64,000 bases of DNA from NCBI RefSeq assembly GCF_024139115.2, contig NC_085140.1:462861506-462925505 (forward strand). Reading direction: 5' to 3'. The DNA comes from Armigeres subalbatus (taxonomy: Eukaryota; Arthropoda; Insecta; Diptera; Culicidae). The stretch's first letter is position 1, and every line of letters starts with the position of its first letter. The notes beneath the pieces were generated by a model that had not been told where the DNA came from, ran no database searches, and was given only the letters and a program-made list of their open reading frames with translations. The position numbers and the translations under genes were made by a program. Of this stretch, positions 11,365-23,198 are shown one piece after another.

Positions 11365-11695
11365 GCGGTTACCCTCCAATACCTTTTCCGAACTAAATCT
11401 ATCACATGTTGTACATATGCATAATCAAGTTTCAGACATAGTAATTAATTTCCACACCGGGTGGCTTAATACCCGGCATATAGGCAATTAACTTTGAATG
11501 TGCTCTTTATTGAGTTCTTTCGCAGTAAGTTTGAGTCAGATTTCCATTCTCCGATCTAGGGGCCAACCGACTTCAGTGTACAAAAAACTCCAACCCCGTA
11601 CTGCTAACCGTTTTAAGTTGAATTGCATGGAGATTTGGTAGAAGAGTTTCAAAAATTGTGTATGCTTTTGCTTTCCTGTCTATTTTTAAATATTA

Positions 11696-12147
11696 CACTG
11701 GGGTAGCTTTTTACGTGGATGCATATTATCAACACAGACAAACAGACGTAACGGTAACACTAGAAAAAATACCATCGACCATGACTTTTACGATCAATTT
11801 GAATTTGATCGGTTGCGCGATTCACAACTAGATCCTTCGAGTTTGACTTTTCACTCCAGCGCCTTCTGATGACAATGTCATACGAAACAAAGTTTCGTGT
11901 AACATGCACGCAAGATAGTGGTAGAGGAGTTGGGCGACGGATTTTTCAAAAAATTGTTCAAGCTGTTACGTCTGTTTGTCTGTTTATCAATTTCAAGGAT
12001 CACCTCAAGTTCCAGATCTTTTTAAATGGCACCTGATTTTTCTTTGATTTTTTGTGGATTTTTTTTTCGGTGATACAATTCAATGTTTTAATAAATCTTA
12101 AAGCTAGAAATAGCGAAATACAAACCGTGTAAAAAGCGACTCCAGTG
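11696..12147. mobile_element. ~452-bp inverted-repeat element, CACTGGRGT ends
   Basis: The left end CACTGGGGTAGCTTTTTACG matches the complement of the right end (CACTGGAGTCGCTTTTTACA). A second, inner inverted pair (ACAGACAAACAGACGTAAC at 11737-11755 and GTTACGTCTGTTTGTCTG at 11966-11983) lies between them. No coding capacity; the TSD is unclear. Confidence 0.65.
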
Positions 12148-12809
12148 CACTCTTTTTGTTTCTTCTTCTTCATGCCACATCAAATCCCCAATCCGAATAC
12201 TTGACAGCGTGTCACCAAGGTTTCCACGTATCAGCCTACACCCAACGGAGGGATGCTAGATATTCTAACAATTATGTATAAAAAACTACCAAAACCTGTA
12301 TGAGAACTGGGCTTATGCAAAATTGTTAGATTCTAACAATTAGTGATTAAAAGTGACAGTTGGATAAATTTCGAATAACGCTGCTTACACAACAAGATTA
12401 CTTTTGACGGATATCGAATTCTTTTGACAGATGCCATATCGGTCTTATTGGAAAGCACCAACGATTTTTATGACGGGTGATTTTTTTTATTTTTGAACTG
12501 TCATTAAAAATTTCAATTAATTTAGTTTGGAAAATCAAAAAGATCCGGAACTTCTTCGATAAAGCTTTCAGGATGGACTTGATTCATGAAATCTTTAAAG
12601 AACTCTTTCAAATGATCCCACAAAACTTCCATCGTGGATTCCATCTGCAGGAATATACCGGAGCAGTTCCTGGAGGAAGATATGGCAGAAGTATTTCTGG
12701 AAGAATTTCCAGGGGCGAGATATGGGTGGAAGTACCAAGAAAAAAGGGAACTTTCGAAAGGAATTTCTGATAATGTTTCTGTGGGGATTGTCGGGAGGAC
12801 TTCAAATAT
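12148..12809. other. No gene; degenerate approach to the minisatellite
   Basis: From about 12540 the DNA holds scattered CCGGAACTTC and CCTGGAGGAAG phrases related to the 24-bp array at 12946-13740, so the array may once have started here. Nothing else is recognised. Confidence 0.4.
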
Positions 12810-12945
12810 CTTCTTCTGCTTATTGGCATTATATCCTTGTGTTCATCCAGCACTTCCACAGTTATTAACAGCAAGGCTTCTAAGCCAAGTTACCACTTTT
12901 GCTTTTGTATATCATGAGGCTTATACGATAATACTTTCATGCCTA
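12810..12945 (-). repeat. Feilai-like SINE 3' fragment
   Basis: Minus-strand tail and body (TCTTCTTCTGCTTATTGGCA, the ACTTCCACAGTTATTAAC block, the ATATCATGAGGCT block), cut off before the tRNA-like head at the start of the 24-bp array. Confidence 0.7.
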
Positions 12946-13740
12946 GGAAGGAACTTTCGGACGAAATGCTGGAGGAAGCTCCGGACGAAATCCTTAAGGA
13001 ACTGCTGGACGAAATTCTGGAGAACTACCAGACAAAATCTTGGAGGAACTTCCGGACGAAATCTTGGAGGAATTTCCGGACAAAACCCTGGAAGAACTTC
13101 CGAACGACATCCTGGAGGAACCATCAGACGAAATCTTGGAGGAACTCCCTGATGAAGTCCTGGAGGAACTTCCCGACGAAATTCTGGGGAAACTTCCGGA
13201 TGAAATCCTGAAGGAACTGCCCAACGAAATCCTGGAAGAACTTTCCAACGAAATCCTGGAGGAACTTCCTGGCGAAATCCTGGGGGAACTTCCACACGAA
13301 ATCCTGGAGGAACTTCTGGAAATCCTGAAGGAATTTCCATACGACATCCTGGAGGAACTTTCGGAAGAATTCCTTGATGAACATCCGGATGAAATCCTGA
13401 GAAACTTTCGGGTGAAATCGTGAAGCAACTCCCCGACGAAATCTTATAGGAAATTCCGGATGACATCCTGGAGGAACTTCCGGACGACATCCTGAAGGAA
13501 CTTCCGGACGACATCTTGAAGGAGCTTCCGGATGACATCTTGAAGGAACTTCCGGACGAAATCCTGGAGGAACTTCCAGACGAAATACTGGAGGTACTTC
13601 CGAACAATATCCTGGAAGAACTCCCGGACGAAATCCTGGACGAACTTCTATAGGAAGTCCTGTAGATACTTCCGAAGAATTATCTGGAGGAATTTCTTGA
13701 TGAACTTCGCATCAAACTCGTGAAAAAAAATCCTGAGGAA
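12946..13740. repeat. Minisatellite, ~24-bp unit, about 33 units
   Basis: The unit is close to GGAGGAACTTCCGGACGAAATCCT, with ordinary substitutions and a few indels. Because 24 is divisible by three, unbroken frames appear in several phases on both strands (for example EELPDEIL repeats on plus and PPGFRREV-type repeats on minus). That is a property of the repeat, not evidence of a gene. Confidence 0.9.
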
Positions 13741-14052
13741 TGCGGTCTGAAGAAGCTTCGGAGATTTTTTGTCGTTTGAAATTGGTCCTAGCCTAGCTGG
13801 CCCACGCCGCCGCGACGCCGTCACCGATAATCAACGGCGTGACGCCGCCATCACGCCACCGCCGGTAAAATTTCACAGGTCTACTCCTAACTCAATCAAA
13901 CTTAGGCTAGTTTCAAAGCCAATGACCATCTCTTAGCCCTCTTCCTTCTTCCTTCTTTCTTCTTCATTCTTCCCTTTTTTCTTCTTTTTTATTCCTTCTC
14001 TAACAATTAATTGCATATTATTCGGCAACTCGGCCGTACGAAAACCATTTTT
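13741..14052. other. No gene; GC-rich patch and pyrimidine tract
   Basis: A GC-rich block with CGCCGCGACGCCGTCAC at 13806-13822 is followed by a CTT-rich tract at 13930-14000. Neither is tied to a known element. Confidence 0.35.
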
Positions 14053-14186
14053 TTTTGTTAAATATCTTGGCTGTGCATATGCACAGCATATGTTTCGAAA
14101 TGGACAAATTGATATGAAATTTGCGAAAAAGAATCCACGTGTCTTGGAGGGACTCGAACCCTCAACCTCCTACTCTCTAGTTTTTT
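14053..14186 (-). repeat. tRNA-like SINE family C, partial
   Basis: On the minus strand there is a T-arm-like segment (GAGGGTTCGAGTCCCTC) and a CAAGAC acceptor-like end, then the body running to GCATATGCACAGCC. It matches 46240-46577 but lacks the 5' half of the tRNA-like head. It holds the empty site GTGCATATGCAC where the other copy carries a MITE. Confidence 0.65.
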
Positions 14187-14795
14187 CTGCTTTCTTCATT
14201 CATCCTTTACCTTTTTTCTTTTCGCCCTTTTGTTCCTTCGACCTTCTACCTCTTTCGGCTTTTACGTTACGTATTTAAAAGGGTGGAGACATGTTAGGCG
14301 TTACTTATTGTTACAGGGGGCGGGGTCAGTCAGCGCAGGATCCTGTTTTTTGCACACAAAGCTTAAAATTGAGATACTCTCAACGCAATTAAATTAGATT
14401 TTTGGACAAACATGAATTCATAGTGAGAAGCAAACATATTCGAACTTCAGCACCGAAGCATGCTCAAAATCAGTATGCCAATCGATGGAACCCATTTCTC
14501 GAAGGGTATAAATAGCGGTAACTTTATCTGAAAACCTCATACCTATCAATTTTGAGAAATATCTGAGAAAAAACAAAGGCTGCTTCATTCCTTCTCAATA
14601 GCAATGAAGACAGCAAAGTACGCAGTTACACTAAGTTCAATGTAATGGCTTGGTCCCCAACAACAAAAACTGATACTCAGTGAAAGTCCTTAATTCCAGT
14701 TTGATCGCGTTATAGATATTTTCAAGAGGATAGATAAATTCGAGAGTTCAAGAGTTTTCTCGTTCTCGCGTTGACGTTTCGTCTGCCTCATTCAA
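14187..14795. other. No recognisable gene
   Basis: A pyrimidine-rich start (14186-14260), then unremarkable AT-rich DNA. No frame with recognisable motifs. Confidence 0.4.
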
Positions 14796-14807
14796 GCTTA
14801 AGTGACC

Positions 14808-14950
14808 ATAAGAAAATTATTTTGAGCTTTTTAGTGGAATGTTTTCACCTGTCATAAGACGAGTTTAAACAATCCCATTGAATTCCACCACTTAACCTCC
14901 ACTAAGTGGTGGAATTCAATGGGATTGTTTAAACTCGTCTTATGACAGGT
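14808..14950 (-). repeat. Hairpin retroposon, two-armed, 12-bp TSD
   Basis: The TSD GCTTAAGTGACC lies at 14796-14807 and 14951-14962. On the minus strand the 3' end is full length (AAAATAATTTTCTTAT at 14808-14823), while the opposite arm stops early at GACAGGT. The arms are nearly perfect complements around a short loop near 14894-14899. One constant end plus one truncated end is the pattern expected of 5'-truncated retroposition. Confidence 0.8.
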
Positions 14951-15157
14951 GCTTAAGTGACCAACCTGGCCACAAGTAAGGAACCGAAGCGCACTTACAC
15001 AGGAGGCAAGGGCAACCTCTCCAATCAGCTAGCAACGTCTACACGACGTTGCGTGACGATGACGCTGGCAATTCACTAGTGGAAACGCGTAAGGAGCTGC
15101 CTTCTCTGCTGTCACAAGTGCAACCAGTGCAAGGAGTGTCCGGAAGGAAAAGTGTCC

Positions 15158-15442
15158 TTCTTCTTCTTCTTATTGGCATTAGCATCCCCACACTGGGACA
15201 TAGCCGCCTCGCAGCTTAGTGTTCATTAAGCACTTCCACAGTTATTAACTGCGAGGTTTCTAAGCCAGGTTACCATTTTTGCATTCGTATATCATGAGGC
15301 TAACACGATGATACTTTTATGCCCAGGGAAGTCGAGACAATTTCCAATCCGAAAATTGCCTAGACCGGCACCGGGAATCGAACCCAGCCACCCTCAGCAT
15401 GGTCTTGCTTTGTAGCCACGCGTCTTACCGCACGGCTAAGGA
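15158..15442 (-). repeat. Feilai-like SINE, 12-bp TSD
   Basis: Full-length minus copy between GGAAAAGTGTCC (15146-15157) and GGAAAAGTGTCC (15443-15454). Very similar to the copies at 3502, 34808, 42992 and 61758, so probably of the same young subfamily. Confidence 0.9.
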
Positions 15443-15454
15443 GGAAAAGTGTCC

Positions 15455-16005
15455 GCCGGTTTTTATCAGAGGCGATCCGCCGGAACTGCGCCCAAAGCTA
15501 CGCAAATTGATACCAATGGTCTGAACTGCACATTCCTGCTTTGCATAAGTCATAATTATTTTTCCAATAAGAATCGCGTTCTCTGAAATTGTGCTAAGCC
15601 GTTCTGAAAAATCTTAAATTAAGGCCTCCCAATTCAACCTTTGATCTCATTAGATCGCAGTGGCTCTTAAAAACTTCTACCACTTTGTTAGCTCACACAA
15701 TTTTGGACAGAACACAGTCAGTTCACATGAAGCAACCATTGCCAAGCTTGCGAACAACATCTATCTGACTTCCAACGACTTCTCGGAGGATAAAAAAATA
15801 TAGAAAAATATGAAGGTCCCAGGCTTCGAAAAGATCTTGAACCTTGAACTCAAATACATGAGGGCTCCGTTTTTCGAGCACCTTTCGATAGTCTTTAATC
15901 ATCTTGCTCGAGGACGCGGCCGATCAACCGTACACTAACTGACCTCAGACGAAACAAGTTTTTCTCCAAAAGCTTTGCTATGACCTTACTCAATGACAGT
16001 GGATA
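15455..16005. other. No recognisable gene
   Basis: Short frames only. Around 15640-15890 the text has some low-level similarity in style to decayed retrotransposon coding DNA, but I cannot support a call. Confidence 0.3.
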
Positions 16006-16214
16006 CTAAAAGAGGTACGTATTTCGAACTCAACTGTAATGCCGTCTCCAATGTCTTGTACTTGGCTCGACTGTTGAGTCAAGTACGAGACACTGAAAAC
16101 TGCCTTACAGATAAGCTCGCAATACGTACCTGTAAAGATTACAACGTAGTGAAATTAAATGGAGTAGTATTAAACTCGTCGTATAACAGGTGCAGAGCTT
16201 AATAATTTTCCTAC
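16006..16214 (+). repeat. Hairpin retroposon, two-armed, diverged
   Basis: Inverted arms around GACTGTTGAGTC (16069-16080): GTACGTATTTCGA on the left, GCAATACGTACCTG on the right, with the CGTCGTATAACAGG and TTAATAATTTTCCTA 3' blocks. No clear TSD. Confidence 0.65.
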
Positions 16215-17459
16215 TTATAATAATTACAAATATTTCTAGGTTTTAGCTCTTCTTTGGACACTGCGCATTGGTGGAACAAGCCAACGTTGAAGTGACCAAG
16301 GAATCGTAATAATACTCTCGGGACGGAACATGACCTAACGAAAGCCATCAGAGTCAAATATCGAATTAAAGAACAGCAGGGGGAGTTCGCGAGAGGACAG
16401 CCACACTCCACACAGAAGCATCCATATATCTATAACCAAACAACATGGAATGGAAAACGGAGTGGAGACAGAAAAAAAAAACGAAAAATCTCATAATCGA
16501 AGTACAACAGCAGCCCAGGATCAGTGGCAGCCGTCTGCGAGGAGCCATGGTTTTCGTCAAGCGAGTAAACAACATACGCCATCGGTGGACATGCGAAAAA
16601 TTCACGACAATTTCTCGAGAGCAAAGTGGCAGACGGTAGCCAGAAAAGCCAATGCAAATATTATAACAAAACAAATCGATGATATTTGCAATAAGGTCCG
16701 ATCGGAGCGATTTCACGGTTTACGGTTCCATGCTTTGTGACTTTATTGTTTGAGCTTAAAAGGTAAAGGTGGTGTTTGCTTATGGGAAGCCTCGATCGAG
16801 CCGAATGAAATCATAATGTCGGTTTATTTAATGTTTACATGCGCTGGTCGCAGTGCGAAGTTATGAATCTGGGTTTATGGAATCGTTGACAATAGTATAC
16901 ATACTCGTTTGATTCTATTTAGACAAATGGGAAAACATAATCAAAACTAGTGTTTTACTAGACTCTGCATCCCGGCATGTGGTGCCGGTTTAGAATTGCA
17001 ATTGTTATTCCAAAATGTTTGAACGCACATACAACAAATAACTAAATAATAAAACATTTTAAATAGGGAGATATTTAGAATTGTTCGAGCAGGTAGAAAG
17101 TTAAAGCACGGACATGGCTCTCTGAACACTTCATCGTAAAATAATAGTAATAAGCGCAAAGCAGATGGCGTTAGTAAGAAAACGTTAAATATTTGAAGCA
17201 TGGCTGGTGTTCCTTTGGCCATACAAAGAATATTCGAATGCGTCATTAAATAAAATAACGATAAAAAACTCAGAATGTTATATCTGTTTGTCTGTGGTCC
17301 TACTTATGCATATTAGTTTTGAAAAGGACTCCGCTCTAATGAAGCTTATCGATTTCCTTAAAACTTATTCATTCTTTTGGTGTGGCTTAATTACGACGTG
17401 TGGTCAAAACCGTTAATTTTTCGTACTAGTGAACTTACATAAATTGGTTTTCAAACAGA
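16215..17459. other. No recognisable gene
   Basis: The two overlapping frames at 16366-16740 (116 codons minus, 96 codons plus) overlap each other and show no motif. The rest is AT-rich. Confidence 0.4.
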
Positions 17460-17461
17460 TA

Positions 17462-17576
17462 CACTGACTCCACAATCATGGGTCACGCACTAATATGAGC
17501 CATTACCACTTGACCTACATGCAAAATGGAGTGACCAACTATTGTTACAAAGTGACCCATATATGTGCAGTCAGTG
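17462..17576. mobile_element. 115-bp TA-flanked MITE (Tc1/mariner type)
   Basis: Terminal inverted repeats CACTGACTCCACAATCATGG and its diverged complement, ending GTCAGTG. TA at 17460-17461 and 17577-17578. Too short to code. Confidence 0.75.
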
Positions 17577-17578
17577 TA

Positions 17579-19379
17579 GATGAAAAGTTGAATGATTATA
17601 TTTGAGTTTTTAAGCTTTATCATCGTGTTTTTTTTTTTAAATTCTAGATTGAGTTCAACACCGTTGTATTTGAGTTGAATACGTCTATCCTATGTCGCTG
17701 GGCTCAAATATTTTGTATGTTTTGTCACGCATTATCAAAACATCTCCTTCAACATGACACTTCTAGTGCTTAAGCCGATACAACGTGTTAGAATAAATGA
17801 CAGGAAAAATTACGTCTGCTTTTAACATACCATAGCTACCGGCATAATTGTCTTCTAATTAAGCGAAAATAGGCATCTCAAATATCATCCGAATTTTACA
17901 ATCGCAAATTACGCTGATGATGAATCTGCACATTCCGTGCCTTGCCTCCAGGGCCTTGTAAAACGATTTAACGAAGCAAAAAACGCGACCAATCGCGCAC
18001 TACTGGTAGATACAAGGCGCGCACATATTAAATTACGTTATTTTATGAAACGAAAAAATAATAAACATAAAGCGCCGCCAGCAAGGTATGACTGTTGAAT
18101 TTTTATTTTCACATTCGCGAGATGGGAAAAATGTTAACCAATGCGAAATGCTGCCTAAAATGTTCCACCGGCAAGCGGCAAGTGAGTGTCTATTCTACGA
18201 GGGCGCTCAAATTAACCCTTGGGCTCCATTGCTCATTTTACCATGCTAATTAATTTAAAAACAGCGCATAATTTTTCCCAGCAAAAAATAGATATCCGAA
18301 ATTATTGTTGAAGCTCAAGGTGTTCCATGGCGATATCAAGTCGGAAATCTTTAACAAACAGTCCCCGAGAGGGACGAGCACGGTAATTCTCGAGGTCGTC
18401 CCGAGTCGAGGATATCGTTTATGTTTATCATTGATTCCTGGCAGCACCCTCGTACAACGGCAAGCGAAGCAAAAGGGGTGTTCAGGCGAAGCAAATGCTT
18501 ATCGAAAGGTGAAAAAATTCCGCCTCATACCTACGGATGCCGCGGGAAAAACAGATCAATAATTAGATCAACAACCGAGCGCAGGAGGATAGAACAAAAT
18601 CCGCTCTGCCTCGTGAAACCCATTCACTCCACAGGTCGTAGTGGGAGAAATAATGAGGAAAGTGAGCAACGGAAATAATCCTCTTACGATGATATCGATT
18701 CGTTATTTATGAAATTAATTATGGTATACAGTAATGTATCTGACAGAAGAACGTGCTCAGCTGGCAGCAAAATGTTTGAAATTCCAACTCATTGTCACTG
18801 TTACTGGGTTTATTACCGTAATCATCATTGGTGTCCAACATTCTTTTCTTTTGACTGGTTCTCTGTGTTGGTTTACAATTAAATTACAACTTCCTACAGT
18901 TACAAAACGAAATTTTCCTCATAATTGGATTAATGCTTATCTGGGAAAAGCCATAACAATTTTATTGAACTTTCGTGGAAACCAGGCGTATCGTGTGGTA
19001 TATGTTTCTATCTAGCACAGACATATACTGATGGAAAATAATTATCATTTGATTTATACACGACATTTCCATTGGAAAAAAATCGCCGTTGTCGTACATC
19101 AGAATTGGACTACATGATTCATCGACCAAATACAGACATCTCACGAGAAGTGCGGTTCCAACAATGTATGTTGGGTTGGCCGATTTGTCTTTTTTATCAC
19201 AGAGGTTTTATCTTGCATATTTGAGTGAGAAAACGCAAACAAATAGAACTTCGCGTCAATAATGATATCTATTTCCAAAAATGACTATTCTCGACCTCAG
19301 TTATAACCATGTTGATTTGGACCTTAGATTGTGGAGCAATGATTGTGTTCTTATTTCAAACTTCTTCGGTCATCTAAAA
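17579..19379. other. No recognisable gene
   Basis: Frames at 18305-18678 and 18734-19015 are short and lack motifs or plausible splice partners. No repeats recognised. Confidence 0.4.
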
Positions 19380-19546
19380 GGCCTTTCACAAATTACGTAA
19401 CGCTGAAGGGGGAAGGAGGGGGTCAAGCCGAGCGTTACGATCCATACAAAAAAATTAAACCTTGCACACAAAAAATGTTACGATGGGATGATGGGGGTCC
19501 AAAATCATCAAATTTTGCGTAACGTAACTTGTGAAAGAATGTGCCC
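19380..19546. mobile_element. MITE of the ACGTAACGC type
   Basis: The left end GCCTTTCACAAATTACGTAA and the complement of the right end (TTCTTTCACAAGTTACGTTA) are inverted repeats around a G-rich interior (GGGGGAAGGAGGGGGTC). A relative with the same layout is at 56334-56489. I have seen this general style in many insect genomes. Confidence 0.65.
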
Positions 19547-21449
19547 TAATGTGCTTAATCTTTTAAAATAGTTTCTGTTTCTATCTGGTAGTCACGTCAG
19601 TTGCATAAATAGAGTTTTATTCGTTCCACATTTCAAAGGCAAATACAGTAATTCTTTTGAAATTATTTGAATGTCATGTGAATGTATTTCTGAGTGGCTC
19701 ATTTCATATATTATGTCTTAAAATGGTAAAGATCTATTAAATATCGACTAACTCACGATACCACCGTAGTTACCTATAAAGCTGCTTCATTACATCAAGC
19801 CATCATCGCTGTCGATATCGACGTCCCTATTCGTCGAACTTTTCAACGACCATTCCCCAACCGCAGGTTCGTACATACGAGTCGAACAAAGAGCATAAAT
19901 CAGAATGTAAGACAAAGTAAGAAAGGACGATATGATTAGTCCATCCATATCCGTTCCGATATGTGAGTGCATGTGACGAGCAAATTAAACGAAAATCCGT
20001 CCATCCATTCGCTGTCGACATGTCCTCCGGCTGTCGTCGCTGTCGTTTCTAGCTGAAACGAGATACCGATGATAGGTCAATTTCATGATTAGTAAAGTCC
20101 ATAAAAATGAGCAAACAAATAAACCCACTAATAAGAGCTCCGGATATTCACGGGGAGCTCCGCCAAAGAGGGGGAAAAGAAACAGATATACTATTATACA
20201 AAAGTGAAGTCCAACATAGGACAATAATGAATTCGATGGTTCTCCTTCTACACGTAAGCCAAGTTGATCCAAGCCTTCCATCTAGGCATGTCCCGCATGC
20301 AAGCAGTCGGTGGAGGCAGTTTTACTGGGAAAACTTACAAATTCGATTTTCGTTTTCATTTCCATCATTACTTATTCATAATGCGATCAAGCGCGCTGGT
20401 GACGTCCGCGCCAACTCCGCCGATGACGGCGAGGAGGGGCAATGATATTGCATTACACTCCTGAGACGGTTTTAGTGCACATATCCATCCAGTCGGTAGA
20501 ACTTGGGCGGGCAGCTCCAGCAACAGTAGCAAGGAAGTAGTCGCAAGTCAGTAGTAAGATGACGTTGATATGTGTAATAATGCTAATGAATGACAATACG
20601 CCCGGGTGAGTGACAGTTGCATGAACTTTGTCGGGGCTTCGATTAAGAATTAATTTGAACTTTCATTAGGTTGGATATCAGGAGAAATACAGCAGGATAA
20701 GATTTCAATAATGAACTACTGTTGGATTTAAATAATATGGTTACCAATTCGGAAGAATTAAAAGCTTTGTTAAAAACAGTAATGCCCCAGAATGAATAAC
20801 TACAACCTTTGAAAAAGAAGAAGAAACCTTCAAAACTATAATGATTGGATGTTTGGTTATACTGAAGAACAGGGTGTCGGGGTGACTGAGTATAGAGATA
20901 ATTAGAAGAAGTAACTGACATTATACTTCGTACAGTATTTACAGCGGCACTTTGAATACATGTCCTAGCTACTTGGGCCTAGCACATCCACCTTTGATGT
21001 TTGATTTCTTACAGTTGAGTAAATGGGTATTCTGTTGTGGCGCTGATTGGAAGTAAACTGAATTCTGTTTTTACACGATTTATTTTTGCACGGTAAGTTA
21101 CATGATTTCTATAAAATTATTGATTCAGTGTTATGGGGAGTTTTTCAAGATGCAATTTAATGTATCAAATTGTAACATGAGCAGGGATCCATAGATAAAC
21201 AAAAAAAAAATCAAACTTATAAGGGTCATTGGTCCATGGCACTAATTCCCGTTATATCAAATTCTAATTTACGAAATACTCGCGAATGATCATCTTAATC
21301 AACGAACTTATCACCTGACGAAGTAGAAAAAAGTGTACACTATGATCTGAACTCATTAAAATCACATTCCGATGTTATTTACTTTAAAAACACTTCAAAC
21401 AAACTTTGGGATTAATCTGCACGATTTCCGAGGAAAATCCAACATCTTC
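19547..21449. other. No recognisable gene
   Basis: Several frames of about 60-110 codons at 19790-20460 overlap on both strands with no recognisable motif. No repeat structure seen. Confidence 0.4.
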
Positions 21450-21833
21450 CACTACCGAAGGCACGCAGCACACATTGAAACAACTCAGGAAAAAGACGGT
21501 CAAAACCTCATTGTGGCGTTTAATACAGATTTAGATCCATGATTTTTTCATAGAATGTGTTCAAAAAGCTGCCCGACAAGATCTAGAGCGTGAAATCCAC
21601 TATTATGTTTTAATGCGACACCCGAGCAAAAAAAAATTTTTCCTACAATTTTTTTTTGTTCGGGTTTTTGACAATGTTTTAGAATATTGTGTTTTGAGAA
21701 ACTTTACTAAAGATACTGTATGTTTTCTTCCTAATTTTAAAGGTTGAATCGTTGTTTTTCGATACTGCAGTCCAAAACTCATATAAAAATCGATTTTCAG
21801 TATTTTTTAAATAAGTATACAACATATCAACAC

Positions 21834-22445
21834 TAGACTGGCCCAGATTAGCATGGGGAGAAAAAATGTTGTCGAATTCACAGGGCACCCCAGGATTGTG
21901 TCTTTGGGTGAGAAAATCAATCTCTGAAAATTTCAGTTCAGTCGCTTGTTGCATAAGCTGGCGCATTTGATTTGAAGTTTGTATGGGGATTTCAGCCAAA
22001 ATGTATGTAAAAAAAACTACAATTTCACAGAACATTGCATGATGATTAAATAAACTTTTATATAGTTTACGGCTGATTTATTAGGAGCTGATTTGCGTAT
22101 TTTTGGATTTTTTGATCGAATCGCATCAGCCGAAACCTATATAAAAGTTCATTTAATCATCATACAATGTTCTGTGAAATTGTTTTGTAGCATACCAACT
22201 GCCGTTTTTGCAATTCTAAGGTCAATCGAGCAATCAGAACCAATTTCCAGATCAAATGAGTGACGGAGGTGTATTTTCCTATACATTTTGGCTGAAATCC
22301 CCATACAAACTTCAAATCAAATGCGCCAGCTTATGCAACAAGCGACTGAGCTGAAATTTTCAGAGATTGATTTTCTCACCCAAAGACACAATCCTGGGGG
22401 GTGCCCCGTGGAATTACACAACTTTTTGTTTCCTGGGCCAGTCTA
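21834..22445. mobile_element. 612-bp hAT-like MITE, 8-bp TSD
   Basis: It begins TAGACTGGCCCAG and ends CTGGGCCAGTCTA, flanked by ATCAACAC at 21826-21833 and 22446-22453. The arms of about 200 bp are long inverted repeats (for example the CATTTGATTTGAAGTTTGTA block). An 8-bp TSD with TAG...CTA ends suits the hAT superfamily. It lies within one arm of the foldback element, so it came later. Confidence 0.85.
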
Positions 22446-23164
22446 ATCAACACGTTTTATATCACAAAATAAAAAATGGCACTAATATACGATCGTTTTC
22501 AGATAATATGGTCTTTCTGATTGGAATTTCAGTCAAATAGAACGGTATTATAAAAAAAAAAAATTGGCTATTTTCTTGATTAAATATCAGCCTTATAGGC
22601 ACATTTTGGCAGCTAGATTTCCGTTATCCTAAAAGCTGATTTTGTATAAAAGAAGCCAATGGCTAAGGCTAAGTTGGGTCTGATGAGGCTCACTGATTTT
22701 TGTTCCAATTTTTATAGTGTAGTTTTCGATAAATATTTCTCTTTCTCATCATATACTCATTTCATCGGCCTTATTGTGGATCTATTTATTATTTCTATAA
22801 GTAGGGTGAGCGTACCCTTTGCTTATAATTCAGTGCCTAATTTAGCTAACTTTTGAAAAACATTGTTTTCAAACAAAAACGATTGATTTTAGAAGTAAAT
22901 TTGGCTAAATAATAAGTGTATCTTTATGAGAGCTAAAACACCGCCGAAACTTCTAAAATATTAAAAAAAAAAAAGTTCGAATATGTAGATATGCCCAAAA
23001 ATCGGTACTGTGCCCGTATAATACCTTATTGGTTAAGATACTTGCACCTTACCGTTAATCGATAATGCGGAAATAACTGCTTAAAAATCAATTAAAGGCA
23101 AATTAAATTGAAACAAGAAAATCAGTATGCTTATATTTTACTTACTTATCATGTTTGAGCGCAT

Positions 23165-23198
23165 TGAGCCTTCCAAATAAACACAAGATTAAAAAAAA
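23165..23198 (+). mobile_element. 34-bp extreme 5'-truncated non-LTR insertion with 14-bp TSD
   Basis: TGAGCCTTCCAAATAAAC plus a short A-rich end is the 3' tip of the I-type element also ending at 25387 (TTGAGCCTCCAAAATAAACG). It is bracketed by ATGTTTGAGCGCAT at 23151-23164 and 23199-23212. Only about 25 bases of element sequence plus the A tail were copied. Confidence 0.85.

Larger units (their letters stand above)
10603..11502 (+). repeat. tRNA-like SINE family B unit with inverted 5' arm, 11-bp TSD
   Basis: The TSD CTCTTTATTGA is at 10592-10602 and 11503-11513, and the retrotransposon frame resumes after it. The unit has a minus-oriented arm (10603-10684 and 11249-11266), then a plus-oriented arm with a tRNA-like head and a 3' end with the CCGGGTGG...TACCCGG hairpin and GGCAATTAACTTTGAATG. 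A 564-bp MITE sits inside the minus arm. The whole inverted structure shares one TSD, so it was inserted as a unit. Confidence 0.8.
9035..11590 (+). mobile_element. Non-LTR retrotransposon fragment (endonuclease to start of RT) holding nested insertions
   Basis: Pieces of one plus-strand ORF2 can be followed through three insertions: an endonuclease-like stretch to 9185 (LLATGLQTINDID), from 9344 (NANSRLLDLLFVSDSYRIEQ) to about 9733 (RFHPPLWNSK), from about 10318 (KLWNRLCKVRKHYLRAR, then SIWSFVNVRKKSAGI) to 10602, and 11514-11570 (EFFRSKFESDFHS). The frame joins correctly at each insertion, which confirms the ends. Stops and the loss of everything downstream of the early RT region show it is dead. 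The clade is not certain (Jockey or CR1-like). Confidence 0.7.

Noticed and set aside
12921..13607. Long open frames on both strands (for example 228 codons on minus) that might be a repeat protein
   Set aside because: They come from a 24-bp tandem repeat that is open in several phases; no start context, no unique flanking domain and no splice structure.
21110..21140. Second copy of the RTE 3' end, from similarity of ATTGATTCAGTGTTATG to 247-264
   Set aside because: The match is under 20 bp with no flanking similarity or tail; likely chance or too small to call.
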